NCBI RefSeq assembly: GCF_937890665.1
Contig: NZ_CALADU010000295.1
Location: 1-37,851 of the forward strand
Source: an uncultured Subdoligranulum sp.
Lineage (GTDB): Bacteria > Bacillota_A > Clostridia > Oscillospirales > Ruminococcaceae
DNA length: 37,851 nt
Direction: 5' to 3'
Shown piece by piece: positions 1 to 7,242 of this stretch. Position numbers and translations under genes: made by a program. Numbering within the stretch: the first letter of the stretch is position 1; each line of letters opens with the position of its first letter. The notes beneath the pieces are model-generated. The model made no database searches and was not told the origin of the DNA. It worked only from the letters and a program-made list of their open reading frames with translations.

Positions 1-146
1 GCGGCCGCGTTGACGGTGTCCATCCCCATGCCCATGTGGGGGCCATGCCATTCCAGACTGCCCACGGGCTGGTATACCAGACTGCGCCCTGCCAGCAGCG
101 CCTGCAATTCGTCAGGCCGCAGCGTTTCAAAGCGGATCTTGTGCAT
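1..146 (-). CDS. Creatininase-family amidohydrolase, N-terminal 48 residues (runs off left edge)
   Basis: The gene reads leftward out of the window, so only the N-terminus is visible. Residues about 25-40 contain PVGSLEWHGPHM, which matches the conserved metal-binding start of the creatininase family (G-S-x-E-x-H-G-x-H), whose members hydrolyse cyclic or linear amides with a bound divalent metal. The ATG at 146 is preceded by AAGGAAGGCGAAGGA, a plausible ribosome binding site. It is the last visible gene of the leftward sugar ABC transporter operon, 100 bp after the binding-protein gene and behind a strong hairpin. Creatininase-family proteins have varied substrates (creatinine, formamidopyrimidine intermediates, lactams), so the family is clear but the substrate is not. 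Its place in a sugar operon hints at a sugar-derived lactam, amide or lactone, which is inference only. Confidence 0.8.
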   Translation of the reverse strand, partial: MHKIRFETLRPDELQALLAGRSLVYQPVGSLEWHGPHMGMGMDTVNAA

Positions 147-164
147 TGGGTCCTTCGCCTTCCT

Positions 165-213
165 TGCAAAAGAAGTGCGGGGACCGCAGAGGCTAGCCTC
201 CACGGCCCCCGCA
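165..213 (-). terminator. Intercistronic hairpin with T-rich tail (attenuator or processing site)
   Basis: An inverted repeat at 176-213 forms a long stem with three mismatched positions and a tiny loop. Read on the minus strand it is followed by CTTCTTTTGC. It lies between the binding-protein gene and the creatininase-family gene. The broken U-run suggests partial termination or 3'-end protection of the binding-protein mRNA, which would give more binding protein than downstream product. Confidence 0.55.
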
Positions 214-246
214 GGGTTGTAACGGATGTGTTTCTAGGCCGTGCGA

Positions 247-1314
247 TCAGCTCACGTACTCAGGCATGATGCTGGCCAGATCGTCGCCGTATTCCACGAT
301 GGTGGCATCCACGGCGTAGGTCTCGGGGATCTCGGTGCCGTTCTCCAGGTAGTCAACCATGAACTGGGCGGCGGTGCTGCCTACGTCCAGAGCGGAGAAG
401 TAAGCGGCGGCACGGAAGCAGGAATCGGGGTTGTTGAACTCGTCCTCGCAGAGGTAAGCGCCCAGACCAACGACCATGGAGTCAGCGCCCAGACCGGCAC
501 TCTCGATGGCACGGGCAGCGCCCTGGCTGCTCTCGTCAGAAACGCCCAGAACCAGCCATTTCTTGATTTCGGGGTGGCCGGTGATCACAGCGTTGGCAGC
601 CTGGTTGCCGTCCTCGGCGGTGGTGTCACAGTCGGCGCGGAAGATGCGCTCTTCGGGGAAGTCGGGCAGACCCTCTTCCAGCGCGGCCACTTCGCCTTCG
701 GTACGGGGCACGCAGGAAGAAACGGTGTCGGCGGTCATCAGCAGGATGCCGAAGGTCTCGTCCTCGGCCAGATTGTTTTCGGTGATGTAGTTGACGCCCC
801 ACTCGCCGGTGGCTTTGCCGATGTTGTAACCGTCAATGCCGACCCACGGTGCCAGCTTGGTGCCGTCCTCGGTCTCCAGCGCGTCGTCCACCGCGATGAC
901 GGGGATGCCCGCCTCGGTGAGCATATCCACGGTGGTCTGGCTCAGGTTCTGGTCAGGCACGCAGACCAGAACGCCGTCCACCTTGTCGGCGATAAGGGTG
1001 TTGAGCTGATCCATGTAGGTGGCGGCGTTCAGGTCGCAGTCCAGATACTTCCAAGTGTAGCCGGCTTCCTCAACGACCTTCTGGGAGGCGGCGCCTTCCT
1101 GAATGAACCAAGTGGCGGTGCCCATCTTGTACAGGCCCACGATGGTCTTGCTGCCGGTGCTGTCGGCATCGGTGGTGGTGGATTCTGCCGTGGCGGTGCT
1201 GCCGGAGGAGGCTGCCGCCGAGGAGCTGTCCGACGAACCGGAGCAGCCGGCCAGCGCAGTCAGCATGGTGAGGGACAGGCCTGCGGCCAGAACTTTTTGC
1301 ATGGACTTTTTCAT
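247..1314 (-). CDS. Sugar ABC transporter substrate-binding lipoprotein, AraF-like
   Basis: A 355-residue extracytoplasmic binding protein. The N-terminus is a lipoprotein signal: a basic start, a hydrophobic stretch and the lipobox L-A-G-C with Cys24 as the lipidated residue. A Ser/Ala/Thr-rich linker (about 25-55) leads to a periplasmic-binding-protein type 1 fold. The segment KWLVLGVSDESSQGAARA resembles the hinge and ligand region of L-arabinose-binding protein AraF. It follows the ATPase and permease genes in one operon, 78 bp after the permease, with AAAGGAAG before the ATG. The ligand is not certain. The divergent DgoD operon suggests galactose, galactonate or a related pentose or hexose. 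Confidence 0.88.
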   Translation of the reverse strand: MKKSMQKVLAAGLSLTMLTALAGCSGSSDSSSAAASSGSTATAESTTTDADSTGSKTIVGLYKMGTATWFIQEGAASQKVVEEAGYTWKYLDCDLNAATYMDQLNTLIADKVDGVLVCVPDQNLSQTTVDMLTEAGIPVIAVDDALETEDGTKLAPWVGIDGYNIGKATGEWGVNYITENNLAEDETFGILLMTADTVSSCVPRTEGEVAALEEGLPDFPEERIFRADCDTTAEDGNQAANAVITGHPEIKKWLVLGVSDESSQGAARAIESAGLGADSMVVGLGAYLCEDEFNNPDSCFRAAAYFSALDVGSTAAQFMVDYLENGTEIPETYAVDATIVEYGDDLASIMPEYVS

Positions 1315-1392
1315 GGTGTTCTTCCTTTCTCATCTGTGGTTTGTGTTATTCAGCGGGTGGTAACGGCCCGCGTGTTCCAATGGGTAAGGGGC

Positions 1393-2406
1393 TTATTTGC
1401 CGGGGACCTTGATGCCGCGGGCGGCCATGCTCTCGGCCAGCGCGCGCTTATCGCGGTTGTGCTTGCGGTAGAAGTCGAAGGCCAACGCCACGACCAGCAG
1501 GGCGCCTTGGGCCACTTCCTGCCAGAAGGTCTGCACGCCGACCATGTTCAGGCCGGTCTTGAAGCCTTGCAGCACCAGCATGCCAAGGAAGGTGCCGAAG
1601 ATGGTGCCCACGCCGCCGGTGAAAGCGGTGCCGCCCAGAACGGCTGCGGTGATGGCGTCAAATTCCAGACCTTCGCAGGCGGAAGGCTGGCCGGAGTTCA
1701 TACGGGCTGCCAGCAGAATGCCGGCGAAAGCGGCCAGGCCGGACTCCATGATGTGGAGCTTAAAGATGATGGCGGTGGGGTTCAAACCGGCCAGACGAGC
1801 GGCGTAGGTGTTGCCGCCCAGCACGTAGATGCTGCGGCCGAAGTAGGTCTTGCTGAGCATGATGCCGAAGACCACGAACGCGATGAGCAGCAGCAGGACG
1901 GGGACCGGCAGGAAGCCGAAGATGCGGTAGCTGCCGAAGCTGATGAAGGTCTTGTTGCTGATGGCCACGGCCTTGCCGTTGCACAGAATGTAAGCGATGC
2001 CGCGGGCCACGCTCATGGTAGCCAGAGTGGCGATGAAGGGCTGCAGTTTCAGGAAGGTGACCAGCGCCGCGTTGATGGCGCCCACCAGACAGCCTGCCAG
2101 CAGGGCGATGAGGATGGCCAGCAGGACCGGCACGCCGTCCCGGACCAGAATGGCGGCCAGCACACCGGCGCAGGCGGCCACCGACCCGGCGGACAGGTCG
2201 TTCTGTCCGGCAATGATCAGGTTGGTTTCACCGATGGCTACAAAGCCGGTGAGCGAACAGGCGATAAGGATGTTGCTCAGGTTGCCGCCGGTGACGTAGT
2301 TGGGGTTCAGCACGCCGAAGAGGATCACCAGCAGGATCATGGCGACGATCAGTGTGATCTTGTCGGCAAAATCACTCTTTTTCAGTTTTTTCAAGGTATT
2401 GTTCAC
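1393..2406 (-). CDS. Sugar ABC transporter permease, RbsC/AraH family
   Basis: A 337-residue polytopic membrane protein of the branched-chain/ribose-type permease family (BPD_transp_2). Hydrophobic segments run throughout, and the conserved stretch G-x-N-x-x-A-A-R-L-A-G (about 200-212) is characteristic of RbsC-like proteins and contacts the ATPase. The start is GTG at 2406, with GGAGG seven bases upstream. The ATPase stop codon lies only two bases before this GTG, so the two genes are translationally linked. It would form the membrane channel for the neighbouring AraF-like binding protein and the double-domain ATPase. The substrate is inferred from context only. Confidence 0.9.
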   Translation of the reverse strand: MNNTLKKLKKSDFADKITLIVAMILLVILFGVLNPNYVTGGNLSNILIACSLTGFVAIGETNLIIAGQNDLSAGSVAACAGVLAAILVRDGVPVLLAILIALLAGCLVGAINAALVTFLKLQPFIATLATMSVARGIAYILCNGKAVAISNKTFISFGSYRIFGFLPVPVLLLLIAFVVFGIMLSKTYFGRSIYVLGGNTYAARLAGLNPTAIIFKLHIMESGLAAFAGILLAARMNSGQPSACEGLEFDAITAAVLGGTAFTGGVGTIFGTFLGMLVLQGFKTGLNMVGVQTFWQEVAQGALLVVALAFDFYRKHNRDKRALAESMAARGIKVPGK

Positions 2407-2408
2407 GG

Positions 2409-3932
2409 TTAAGCCTCCTGTCTGTCACGCACCGCGTCGGAGCTGTCCGACATGGCATATTTCAACACCCGTTCTTCGGTAAACTCGCTGCGGTGCAGCT
2501 CGCCGGTGATGCGGCCTTCCCGCATGACGAGGATCCGGTCCGACAGACCGATGACCTCGGGCAGTTCCGAAGAGATAACGATGACCGCCATGCCCTGCTG
2601 GGCGCATTCGGTGATGATGCGGTAAAATTCCGCTTTGGCGCCTACGTCGATGCCCTTGGTGGGCTCGTCCAAAATCAAGATCTTGGGGTGGGTTTCCAGC
2701 CAGCGGGCCAGAATGACCTTTTGCTGGTTGCCGCCCGACAACTGCGAGATCAGCTTGTCCGAGTTGGGCGTCTTGATGTTCAGGCTCTTGATGTCCCGCT
2801 GGGCGATCTCCTCCTCCTTATCGGTGAGCAGGAAACCGATCTTGCTGCGCAGCGACTTGAGCATCGAGATGGTGATGTTGCCCCGCACCGAGATGTTGGG
2901 CAGGATGCCCTGCATCTTGCGGTCCTCGGGCACCAGCGCAAAGCCCAAAGCCAGCGCCTGTGCGGGGGATTTGGGAAGGACTTCTTGGCCTTCCAGCCGG
3001 ATGGTGCCGTTGTAGACGGGGTCCAGCCCGAAGAGGGCCCGCATGACCTCGGTGCGTCCGGCGCCGACCAGACCCGCAAAGCCTAGGATCTCGCCCCGGT
3101 GGGCGGTAAAGCTCACGTCGTTGACATAAGGCGTGCAGAGGTGCTCCACTTCCAGAATGGCTTCGCCGGGGGTCTTGTTGTGGGGCAGCTCGTCGTAGAT
3201 GTCACCCAGCGACCGGCCGACCATCAGCCGGATCATCTGATCCTCCGAGGTGGTGGCTTGGTCTACCACATCCACCAGCCGGCCGTCCTTAAAGATGATG
3301 ACCTTCTGGGCCACCTGCGCGATCTCGTTCATGCGGTGGGATACATAGAAGATGACCTTGCCCTCTTCTTTCAATTCCCGGATGATCTTGAACAGCAGGT
3401 CGATCTCGTTGTCGCTCAAACTGGCGGTAGGCTCGTCAAAGGCGATGATGTTGGAATCGCGGATGATGGCCTTCATGATCTCCACCATCTGCTGGTGGGC
3501 GATGCTCAGCGAACCGACCTTCGTCTCGGGGCTGATGTCCAGCCCGAACCGGGCGGCAAGCTCTGCCGTGCGGCGGTTCATCAACGCAAAGTCCACCGTG
3601 CCGTTCTTTTTGCGGGGCCAGTCCCCCAAAAAGATGTTCTCTGCCACGCTCATATCCAGCAGGATCTGCCGTTCCTGATAAATTACGCTGACGCCGTGGG
3701 CGATGGCGTCTTTCGGCGTGGCAAACCGAATCGGCTCGCCGTTGATCAGGTACTCTCCGAAATCCGGTTGGTAGTCGCCGTTCAGGATCTTGAGCAGTGT
3801 GGACTTACCGGCTCCGTTTTCCCCCAAAAACGCGTAGACCTGCCCGCTTTCTGCCTGAAAGCTGATGTCGTCCAGCGCTTTGACGCCCGGGAAATACTTG
3901 CTGATATGCCTGAATTCCACGGAATTGCCCAT
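2409..3932 (-). CDS. Sugar ABC transporter ATPase with two nucleotide-binding domains, RbsA/AraG/MglA type
   Basis: A 507-residue protein with two tandem ABC domains, the usual length for this family. Domain 1 has Walker A GENGAGKST (about 37-45), a degenerate signature (LSIAHQQM) and Walker B ending IIAFDEPT. Domain 2 has a degenerate Walker A (GLVGAGRTEV), an intact signature LSGGNQQK and Walker B ILILDEPT. One intact and one degenerate site is normal for RbsA-type ATPases. It is the first gene of the leftward operon, behind a consensus promoter with a LacI-type operator. The start ATG at 3932 has AAAGGGGG upstream at a rather long spacing, and no better in-frame start is seen. Confidence 0.93.
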   Translation of the reverse strand: MGNSVEFRHISKYFPGVKALDDISFQAESGQVYAFLGENGAGKSTLLKILNGDYQPDFGEYLINGEPIRFATPKDAIAHGVSVIYQERQILLDMSVAENIFLGDWPRKKNGTVDFALMNRRTAELAARFGLDISPETKVGSLSIAHQQMVEIMKAIIRDSNIIAFDEPTASLSDNEIDLLFKIIRELKEEGKVIFYVSHRMNEIAQVAQKVIIFKDGRLVDVVDQATTSEDQMIRLMVGRSLGDIYDELPHNKTPGEAILEVEHLCTPYVNDVSFTAHRGEILGFAGLVGAGRTEVMRALFGLDPVYNGTIRLEGQEVLPKSPAQALALGFALVPEDRKMQGILPNISVRGNITISMLKSLRSKIGFLLTDKEEEIAQRDIKSLNIKTPNSDKLISQLSGGNQQKVILARWLETHPKILILDEPTKGIDVGAKAEFYRIITECAQQGMAVIVISSELPEVIGLSDRILVMREGRITGELHRSEFTEERVLKYAMSDSSDAVRDRQEA

Positions 3933-3992
3933 GCAATGTACGCCCCCTTTGTGGTCTGGATGCTTGTGTTCTTCTGCCGTGTGTGTTTGAAA

Positions 3993-4006
3993 TGTTTACG
4001 TTAACA
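3993..4006. promoter_or_regulatory. LacI-type operator for the leftward transporter operon
   Basis: The 14-bp site TGTTTACGTTAACA is a near-perfect palindrome with a central CG, typical of LacI-family operators. It lies at about +4 to +17 of the leftward transcript, so a bound repressor would block initiation or clearance. A second copy (12 of 14 positions matching in the other orientation) lies at the divergent promoter, 300 bp away. The LacI-family gene at 7243 is the likely binder. Confidence 0.75.
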
Positions 4007-4016
4007 CCTTGCGCTC

Positions 4017-4045
4017 ATTATAGTCCGGCCCCTATCCGGTGTCAA
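4017..4045 (-). promoter_or_regulatory. Consensus sigma-A promoter of the ABC transporter operon
   Basis: Read on the minus strand: TTGACA (4040-4045), a 17-bp spacer and TATAAT (4017-4022). Both hexamers are perfect. Such a strong promoter with an operator at its start site fits tight repression and high induced expression. Confidence 0.88.
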
Positions 4046-4263
4046 TAACTTTTGCAATTTTCGTAATAATTTTTAAAAAACGCGGAAAGATATTGTGCAT
4101 TTTGACGCAAACGGCAAAAAAGGTCCATTTCTCCTTATTGTATAGAGCTGATTTTGGTGCCGGGACGGGGGTCCCCTTGGTGAAAACCGCCGAAGAATGG
4201 CGGCTGCTGTTGGACTAATTTCACAAAAAGTGAACAAAACCGGGCAAAAATACCGTGCAACAC

Positions 4264-4291
4264 TTGCACAATCGCAAAAGAATGCTATAAT
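4264..4291 (+). promoter_or_regulatory. Promoter of the SDR-dgoD-lactonase operon, extended -10
   Basis: TTGCAC at 4264-4269, a 16-bp spacer and TATAAT at 4286-4291, with a TG one base upstream of the -10 (extended -10). The remaining intergenic stretch between the two divergent promoters (about 4046-4263) holds only AT-rich DNA and small inverted repeats, such as CCGCC-N7-GGCGG near 4187-4205 and TTCAC-N5-GTGAA near 4219-4233. No gene is seen there. Confidence 0.82.
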
Positions 4292-4293
4292 CA

Positions 4294-4307
4294 GGTTAAC
4301 GTACACA
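4294..4307. promoter_or_regulatory. LacI-type operator for the rightward catabolic operon
   Basis: GGTTAACGTACACA begins three bases after the -10 box and so covers the transcription start. It matches the reverse complement of the site at 3993-4006 at 12 of 14 positions. The centre-to-centre distance of about 300 bp would allow looping by a tetrameric repressor or independent repression of the two promoters. Confidence 0.75.
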
Positions 4308-4360
4308 CTTTTGGACGGTTGCCGTCCAAGTTTAGAAAAAACAACAAAGGAGCGAACATC

Positions 4361-5179
4361 ATGCAAAGAAAAACGGCATTGGTCACCGGCGCCAGCCACG
4401 GCATTGGCAAGGCGATCGCCTTGGCACTGGCAAAAGCGGGGTATGACATCGCGGTAAACTACTGCAATAACCGTGCCGGCGCCGAGGATACCTGCGCGCA
4501 GGCACGGCAGGCTGGTGCCCGGGCCATCGCCCTGCAGGCGGATGTGGGGAACTATCAGGCACTTACCGGGTTGTTCCAAGCCTTCGAGGCTGAGTACGGC
4601 GCCATGGACCTGATGGTGAACAACGCCGGCGTCAGCGAATTCCACCCCTTGCTGGAAGTCACCGAGCAGGAGTGGGAGCGGGTCACCCGCACCGACTGGA
4701 AGGCGGCCTACTTCGGCACCCAGATGGCGGCCCGCAACATGGTGGCCCATCAAAAGAAGGGCGTCATTGTCAACATTACCTCCAACCATATTGACGGCTG
4801 CTTCCCCGACGCCAACATCTACGCCCCCAGCAAGGCTGCGGTGGACACCTTCTGCCGCAACGCGGCCATGGAGCTGGCCCCCCACGGCATCCGGGTGGTG
4901 TCGCTGGCCCCGGGCTACACCAACGTGTGGGCGGACGACAACCCCATCCAGCAGGTGCGGGACCGCATTCCGCTGGGCCGTTTTGCCACCCCCGAGGAGA
5001 TCGCCCAGATCTTGGTGTTCATCGCCTCGGACCATTGTGCCTACATGACCGGTACCCGGGTCACGGTGGACGGCGGCGCGCTGCTGCCGGTGGTGCCGGA
5101 AAATACCTTCAACGGCGGTTCTCTGCTGCCGCTGACCATTCATGAAACGGAGGCCCCCCATGAAACTGACAAAAATTGA
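4361..5179 (+). CDS. SDR-family NAD(P)-dependent dehydrogenase, probably acting on a sugar
   Basis: A 272-residue classical short-chain dehydrogenase. It has the cofactor motif TGASHGIG (9-16), NNAG (87-90), and catalytic Ser141, Tyr154 and Lys158 (S-x12-Y-x3-K). The usual tetrad Asn is replaced by Asp112, in TDWKAAYFGTQ. The last 25 or so residues form an extra tail beyond the usual C-terminal VDGG. The ATG at 4361 has AAAGGAG nine bases upstream; an earlier in-frame ATG at 4319 has no such site and sits close to the transcription start. It is first in an operon with a galactonate dehydratase and a lactonase, so oxidation of an aldose to its lactone is the natural role. The family alone does not prove the substrate. 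Confidence 0.85.
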   Translation: MQRKTALVTGASHGIGKAIALALAKAGYDIAVNYCNNRAGAEDTCAQARQAGARAIALQADVGNYQALTGLFQAFEAEYGAMDLMVNNAGVSEFHPLLEVTEQEWERVTRTDWKAAYFGTQMAARNMVAHQKKGVIVNITSNHIDGCFPDANIYAPSKAAVDTFCRNAAMELAPHGIRVVSLAPGYTNVWADDNPIQQVRDRIPLGRFATPEEIAQILVFIASDHCAYMTGTRVTVDGGALLPVVPENTFNGGSLLPLTIHETEAPHETDKN

Positions 5180-6308
5180 AACCTTCCGTCTGCGCCCCCG
5201 CTGGCTTTTGCTGCGGTTAGAAACAGATGACGGCTTTGTGGGCTGGGGCGAGCCGGTGGTGGAAGGCCGTGCCGCCACCACCCAGGCCTGCATCCACGAA
5301 CTGGAACCCTACCTGCTGGGGGCGGACCCCCGCTATGTGGAGGATATCTGGCAGACCCTTTACCGGGGCGGCTTCTACCGGGGCGGTCCGGTGCTGACCA
5401 GCGCGCTGTCCGGCATCGACCAAGCCCTGTGGGACATCAAGGGCAAGGCGCTGGGCGTCCCGGTACACGAGCTGCTGGGCGGCCGCGTGCGGGAGAAGAT
5501 GGCGGTGTATAGCTGGATCGACTCCGACACGCCGGAGATCGCCGCCCGCTCCGCGCTGGAAAAGAAGGCGCAGGGCTTTGCCAACATCAAGATGATGGGC
5601 ACCGACAAGATGGGCTGGATCACCGACACCCCCACCCTCAACGCCCTGCTGGAAAAGGTGCAGGCGGTGCGGGACGCTGTGGGACCGGACTTCGGCATTG
5701 CCATCGACTTCCATGGCCGGGTCCACCAAAGCACGGCCCGCACGCTGCTGCGGGAGCTGGAACCCCTTAAACCCCTCTTTGTGGAGGAACCGGTGCTGGT
5801 AGAAAACATCGATGTGTTTGAGCGGCTGCATCGCTTTACTTCCATCCCGCTGGCCACCGGCGAGCGCAACTATACCCGCTGGGGCTTCAAGGAGCTGTTG
5901 GAACGGGGCTGCGTGGACATCATCCAGCCCGACCTGTCCCACGCCGGGGGCATCAGCGAGGTGCGCCGCATCGCTGCCATGGCCGAAGCCTACGACGTGG
6001 CGCTGGCGCCCCACTGCCCGCTGGGCCCGGTGGCGTTGGCCGCCTGCCTGCAGGTGGACTTTGCCAGCGTCAACGCCTGCCTGCAAGAGCAGAGCGTGGG
6101 CATGGCCTACAACAAAGGGCAGGAAGTGGGCAGCTACCTGCGGGATGACAGCGTCTTCCACTACCGGGAAGGCTATGTGGATCTGCTGCAAGGGCCCGGT
6201 CTGGGCGTGGATGTGGACGAGCAGATCGTCCGCTCCCTGGAAGAGCCGGATCTGGCGTGGAAAAACCCCGTCTTCCGTCTGGAGGACGGCTGCGTAACGG
6301 AATGGTGA
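5160..6308 (+). CDS. dgoD: D-galactonate dehydratase (enolase superfamily)
   Basis: A 382-residue protein, the same length as E. coli DgoD and closely similar throughout (GWGEPVVEGRA, YRGGFYRGGP, GIDQALWDIKGK, QPDLSHAGG). Metal ligands Asp183, Glu209 and Glu235 and catalytic His185 and His285 fall at the E. coli numbering. It converts D-galactonate to 2-keto-3-deoxygalactonate by Mg-dependent beta-elimination in the cytoplasm. The chosen ATG at 5160 has CGGAGG at proper distance and overlaps the end of the dehydrogenase gene by 20 bp in another frame; an ATG at 5142 would add six residues but lacks a site. Partner genes for 2-keto-3-deoxygalactonate kinase and aldolase are not in this window. 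Confidence 0.93.
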   Translation: MKLTKIETFRLRPRWLLLRLETDDGFVGWGEPVVEGRAATTQACIHELEPYLLGADPRYVEDIWQTLYRGGFYRGGPVLTSALSGIDQALWDIKGKALGVPVHELLGGRVREKMAVYSWIDSDTPEIAARSALEKKAQGFANIKMMGTDKMGWITDTPTLNALLEKVQAVRDAVGPDFGIAIDFHGRVHQSTARTLLRELEPLKPLFVEEPVLVENIDVFERLHRFTSIPLATGERNYTRWGFKELLERGCVDIIQPDLSHAGGISEVRRIAAMAEAYDVALAPHCPLGPVALAACLQVDFASVNACLQEQSVGMAYNKGQEVGSYLRDDSVFHYREGYVDLLQGPGLGVDVDEQIVRSLEEPDLAWKNPVFRLEDGCVTEW

Positions 6309-7159
6309 CCGGTATGAAACAACTGGATCTGGCCCCCTGTACCTTGGGCGAGGGGGCGCTTTGGCACCGGGAGACCCAAGAATTTGTCTTTACCGATATC
6401 GTCAACGGACGGCTGTACACCTGCACGCCGGAAGGAACGGTGCGGCAACTGCTGCAATGCCGTTTCCAGTTGGGCGCTTTCCTGTTTGACCGGCAGGGTG
6501 ACCTGCTGCTTTTTACCGAGTGCGGCGTCTATGCCTGCCCCTACGGCGGCACCGAGGCGGATTTCCGCCCGGTGTGGCAGCTGCCCCTGCTCCCCGGCGA
6601 GCGGTTCAACGACGCGGTCTGCGACCCGTTGGGCCGGATTCTGGCCGGCACCAAGACCGAAACCGATACCAACGGCAGCCTGTGGCTGCTCCAAGGAGGG
6701 CAGGCGCCCCGGCGGCTTTTGTCGGGACTGAAGATCTCCAACGGCATGGCCTTTGCGGACGGCGGGCGCATCTTGTACCACACCGATTCCGGCGACCGGG
6801 CCATCCGGCGGTTCCGGTATGACCTGACCGACGGTTCCCTGACGGCGGACGGCATTGTGGTGCAGTTGGACAGCCCCGACGGTGCGGTGCCCGACGGCAT
6901 GACGCTGGACGCGGACGGCAACCTGTGGACCGCCTGCTGGGGCGGGGGCTGTGTGCGCTGCTATACCCCCGACGGCAGATGGAACGGGCAGTTCAATTTC
7001 CCCGCGCAGCAGGTCAGCAGTGTGGCGCTGGGCGGCGCCGACGGGCGGCAGATGCTGGTCACCTCGGCGGCGGTGGGGACCGACGGCGGGGCCGAAGGCG
7101 GTATCTGGCTGCAGGATGTCCCCATGGCCGGGGCAGAAGATTTCCGCGCCGTGCTGTGA
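6302..7159 (+). CDS. SMP-30/gluconolactonase-family lactonase
   Basis: A 286-residue six-bladed beta-propeller lactonase. The expected metal ligands are visible: Glu17 in LGEG, Asn147 in SNGMA and Asp198 in PDGM, plus Asn103 in RFND and blades rich in G-R-I-L and G-N-L-W motifs. It would open the sugar lactone made by the upstream dehydrogenase to the aldonic acid used by DgoD. The ATG at 6302 overlaps the dgoD stop; ATG 6314 is an equally possible start (four residues shorter) and ATG 6257 would overlap dgoD more. No strong ribosome binding site favours one, so translational coupling is likely. It is the last gene of the operon; no terminator hairpin is obvious before the next promoter at 7161. 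Confidence 0.87.
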   Translation: MVTGMKQLDLAPCTLGEGALWHRETQEFVFTDIVNGRLYTCTPEGTVRQLLQCRFQLGAFLFDRQGDLLLFTECGVYACPYGGTEADFRPVWQLPLLPGERFNDAVCDPLGRILAGTKTETDTNGSLWLLQGGQAPRRLLSGLKISNGMAFADGGRILYHTDSGDRAIRRFRYDLTDGSLTADGIVVQLDSPDGAVPDGMTLDADGNLWTACWGGGCVRCYTPDGRWNGQFNFPAQQVSSVALGGADGRQMLVTSAAVGTDGGAEGGIWLQDVPMAGAEDFRAVL

Positions 7160-7160
7160 C

Positions 7161-7189
7161 TTTACAAAATCACAAAAGCCCGGTATAAT
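7161..7189 (+). promoter_or_regulatory. Promoter of the LacI-family regulator gene
   Basis: TTTACA (7161-7166), a 17-bp spacer and TATAAT (7184-7189). No copy of the 14-bp operator seen at 3993 and 4294 is present, so the regulator gene does not look autoregulated through that site. Confidence 0.82.
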
Positions 7190-7242
7190 GAGCATATTCT
7201 CCATGGGGTACAATTTTTTTTCACACACGAGGTGTCGTAGGT

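Noticed and set aside
241..2412. Very long open frame (723 codons) on the plus strand
   Set aside because: It is antisense to the AraF-like binding protein and permease genes, has a Gly/Val/His/Gln-rich composition typical of GC-rich shadow frames, and no ribosome binding site or family motif.
3993..4006. CcpA cre site
   Set aside because: It matches the cre consensus at 12 of 14 positions, but a partner copy at the divergent promoter and the adjacent LacI-family gene make a local operator more likely. Overlap with CcpA control is not excluded.
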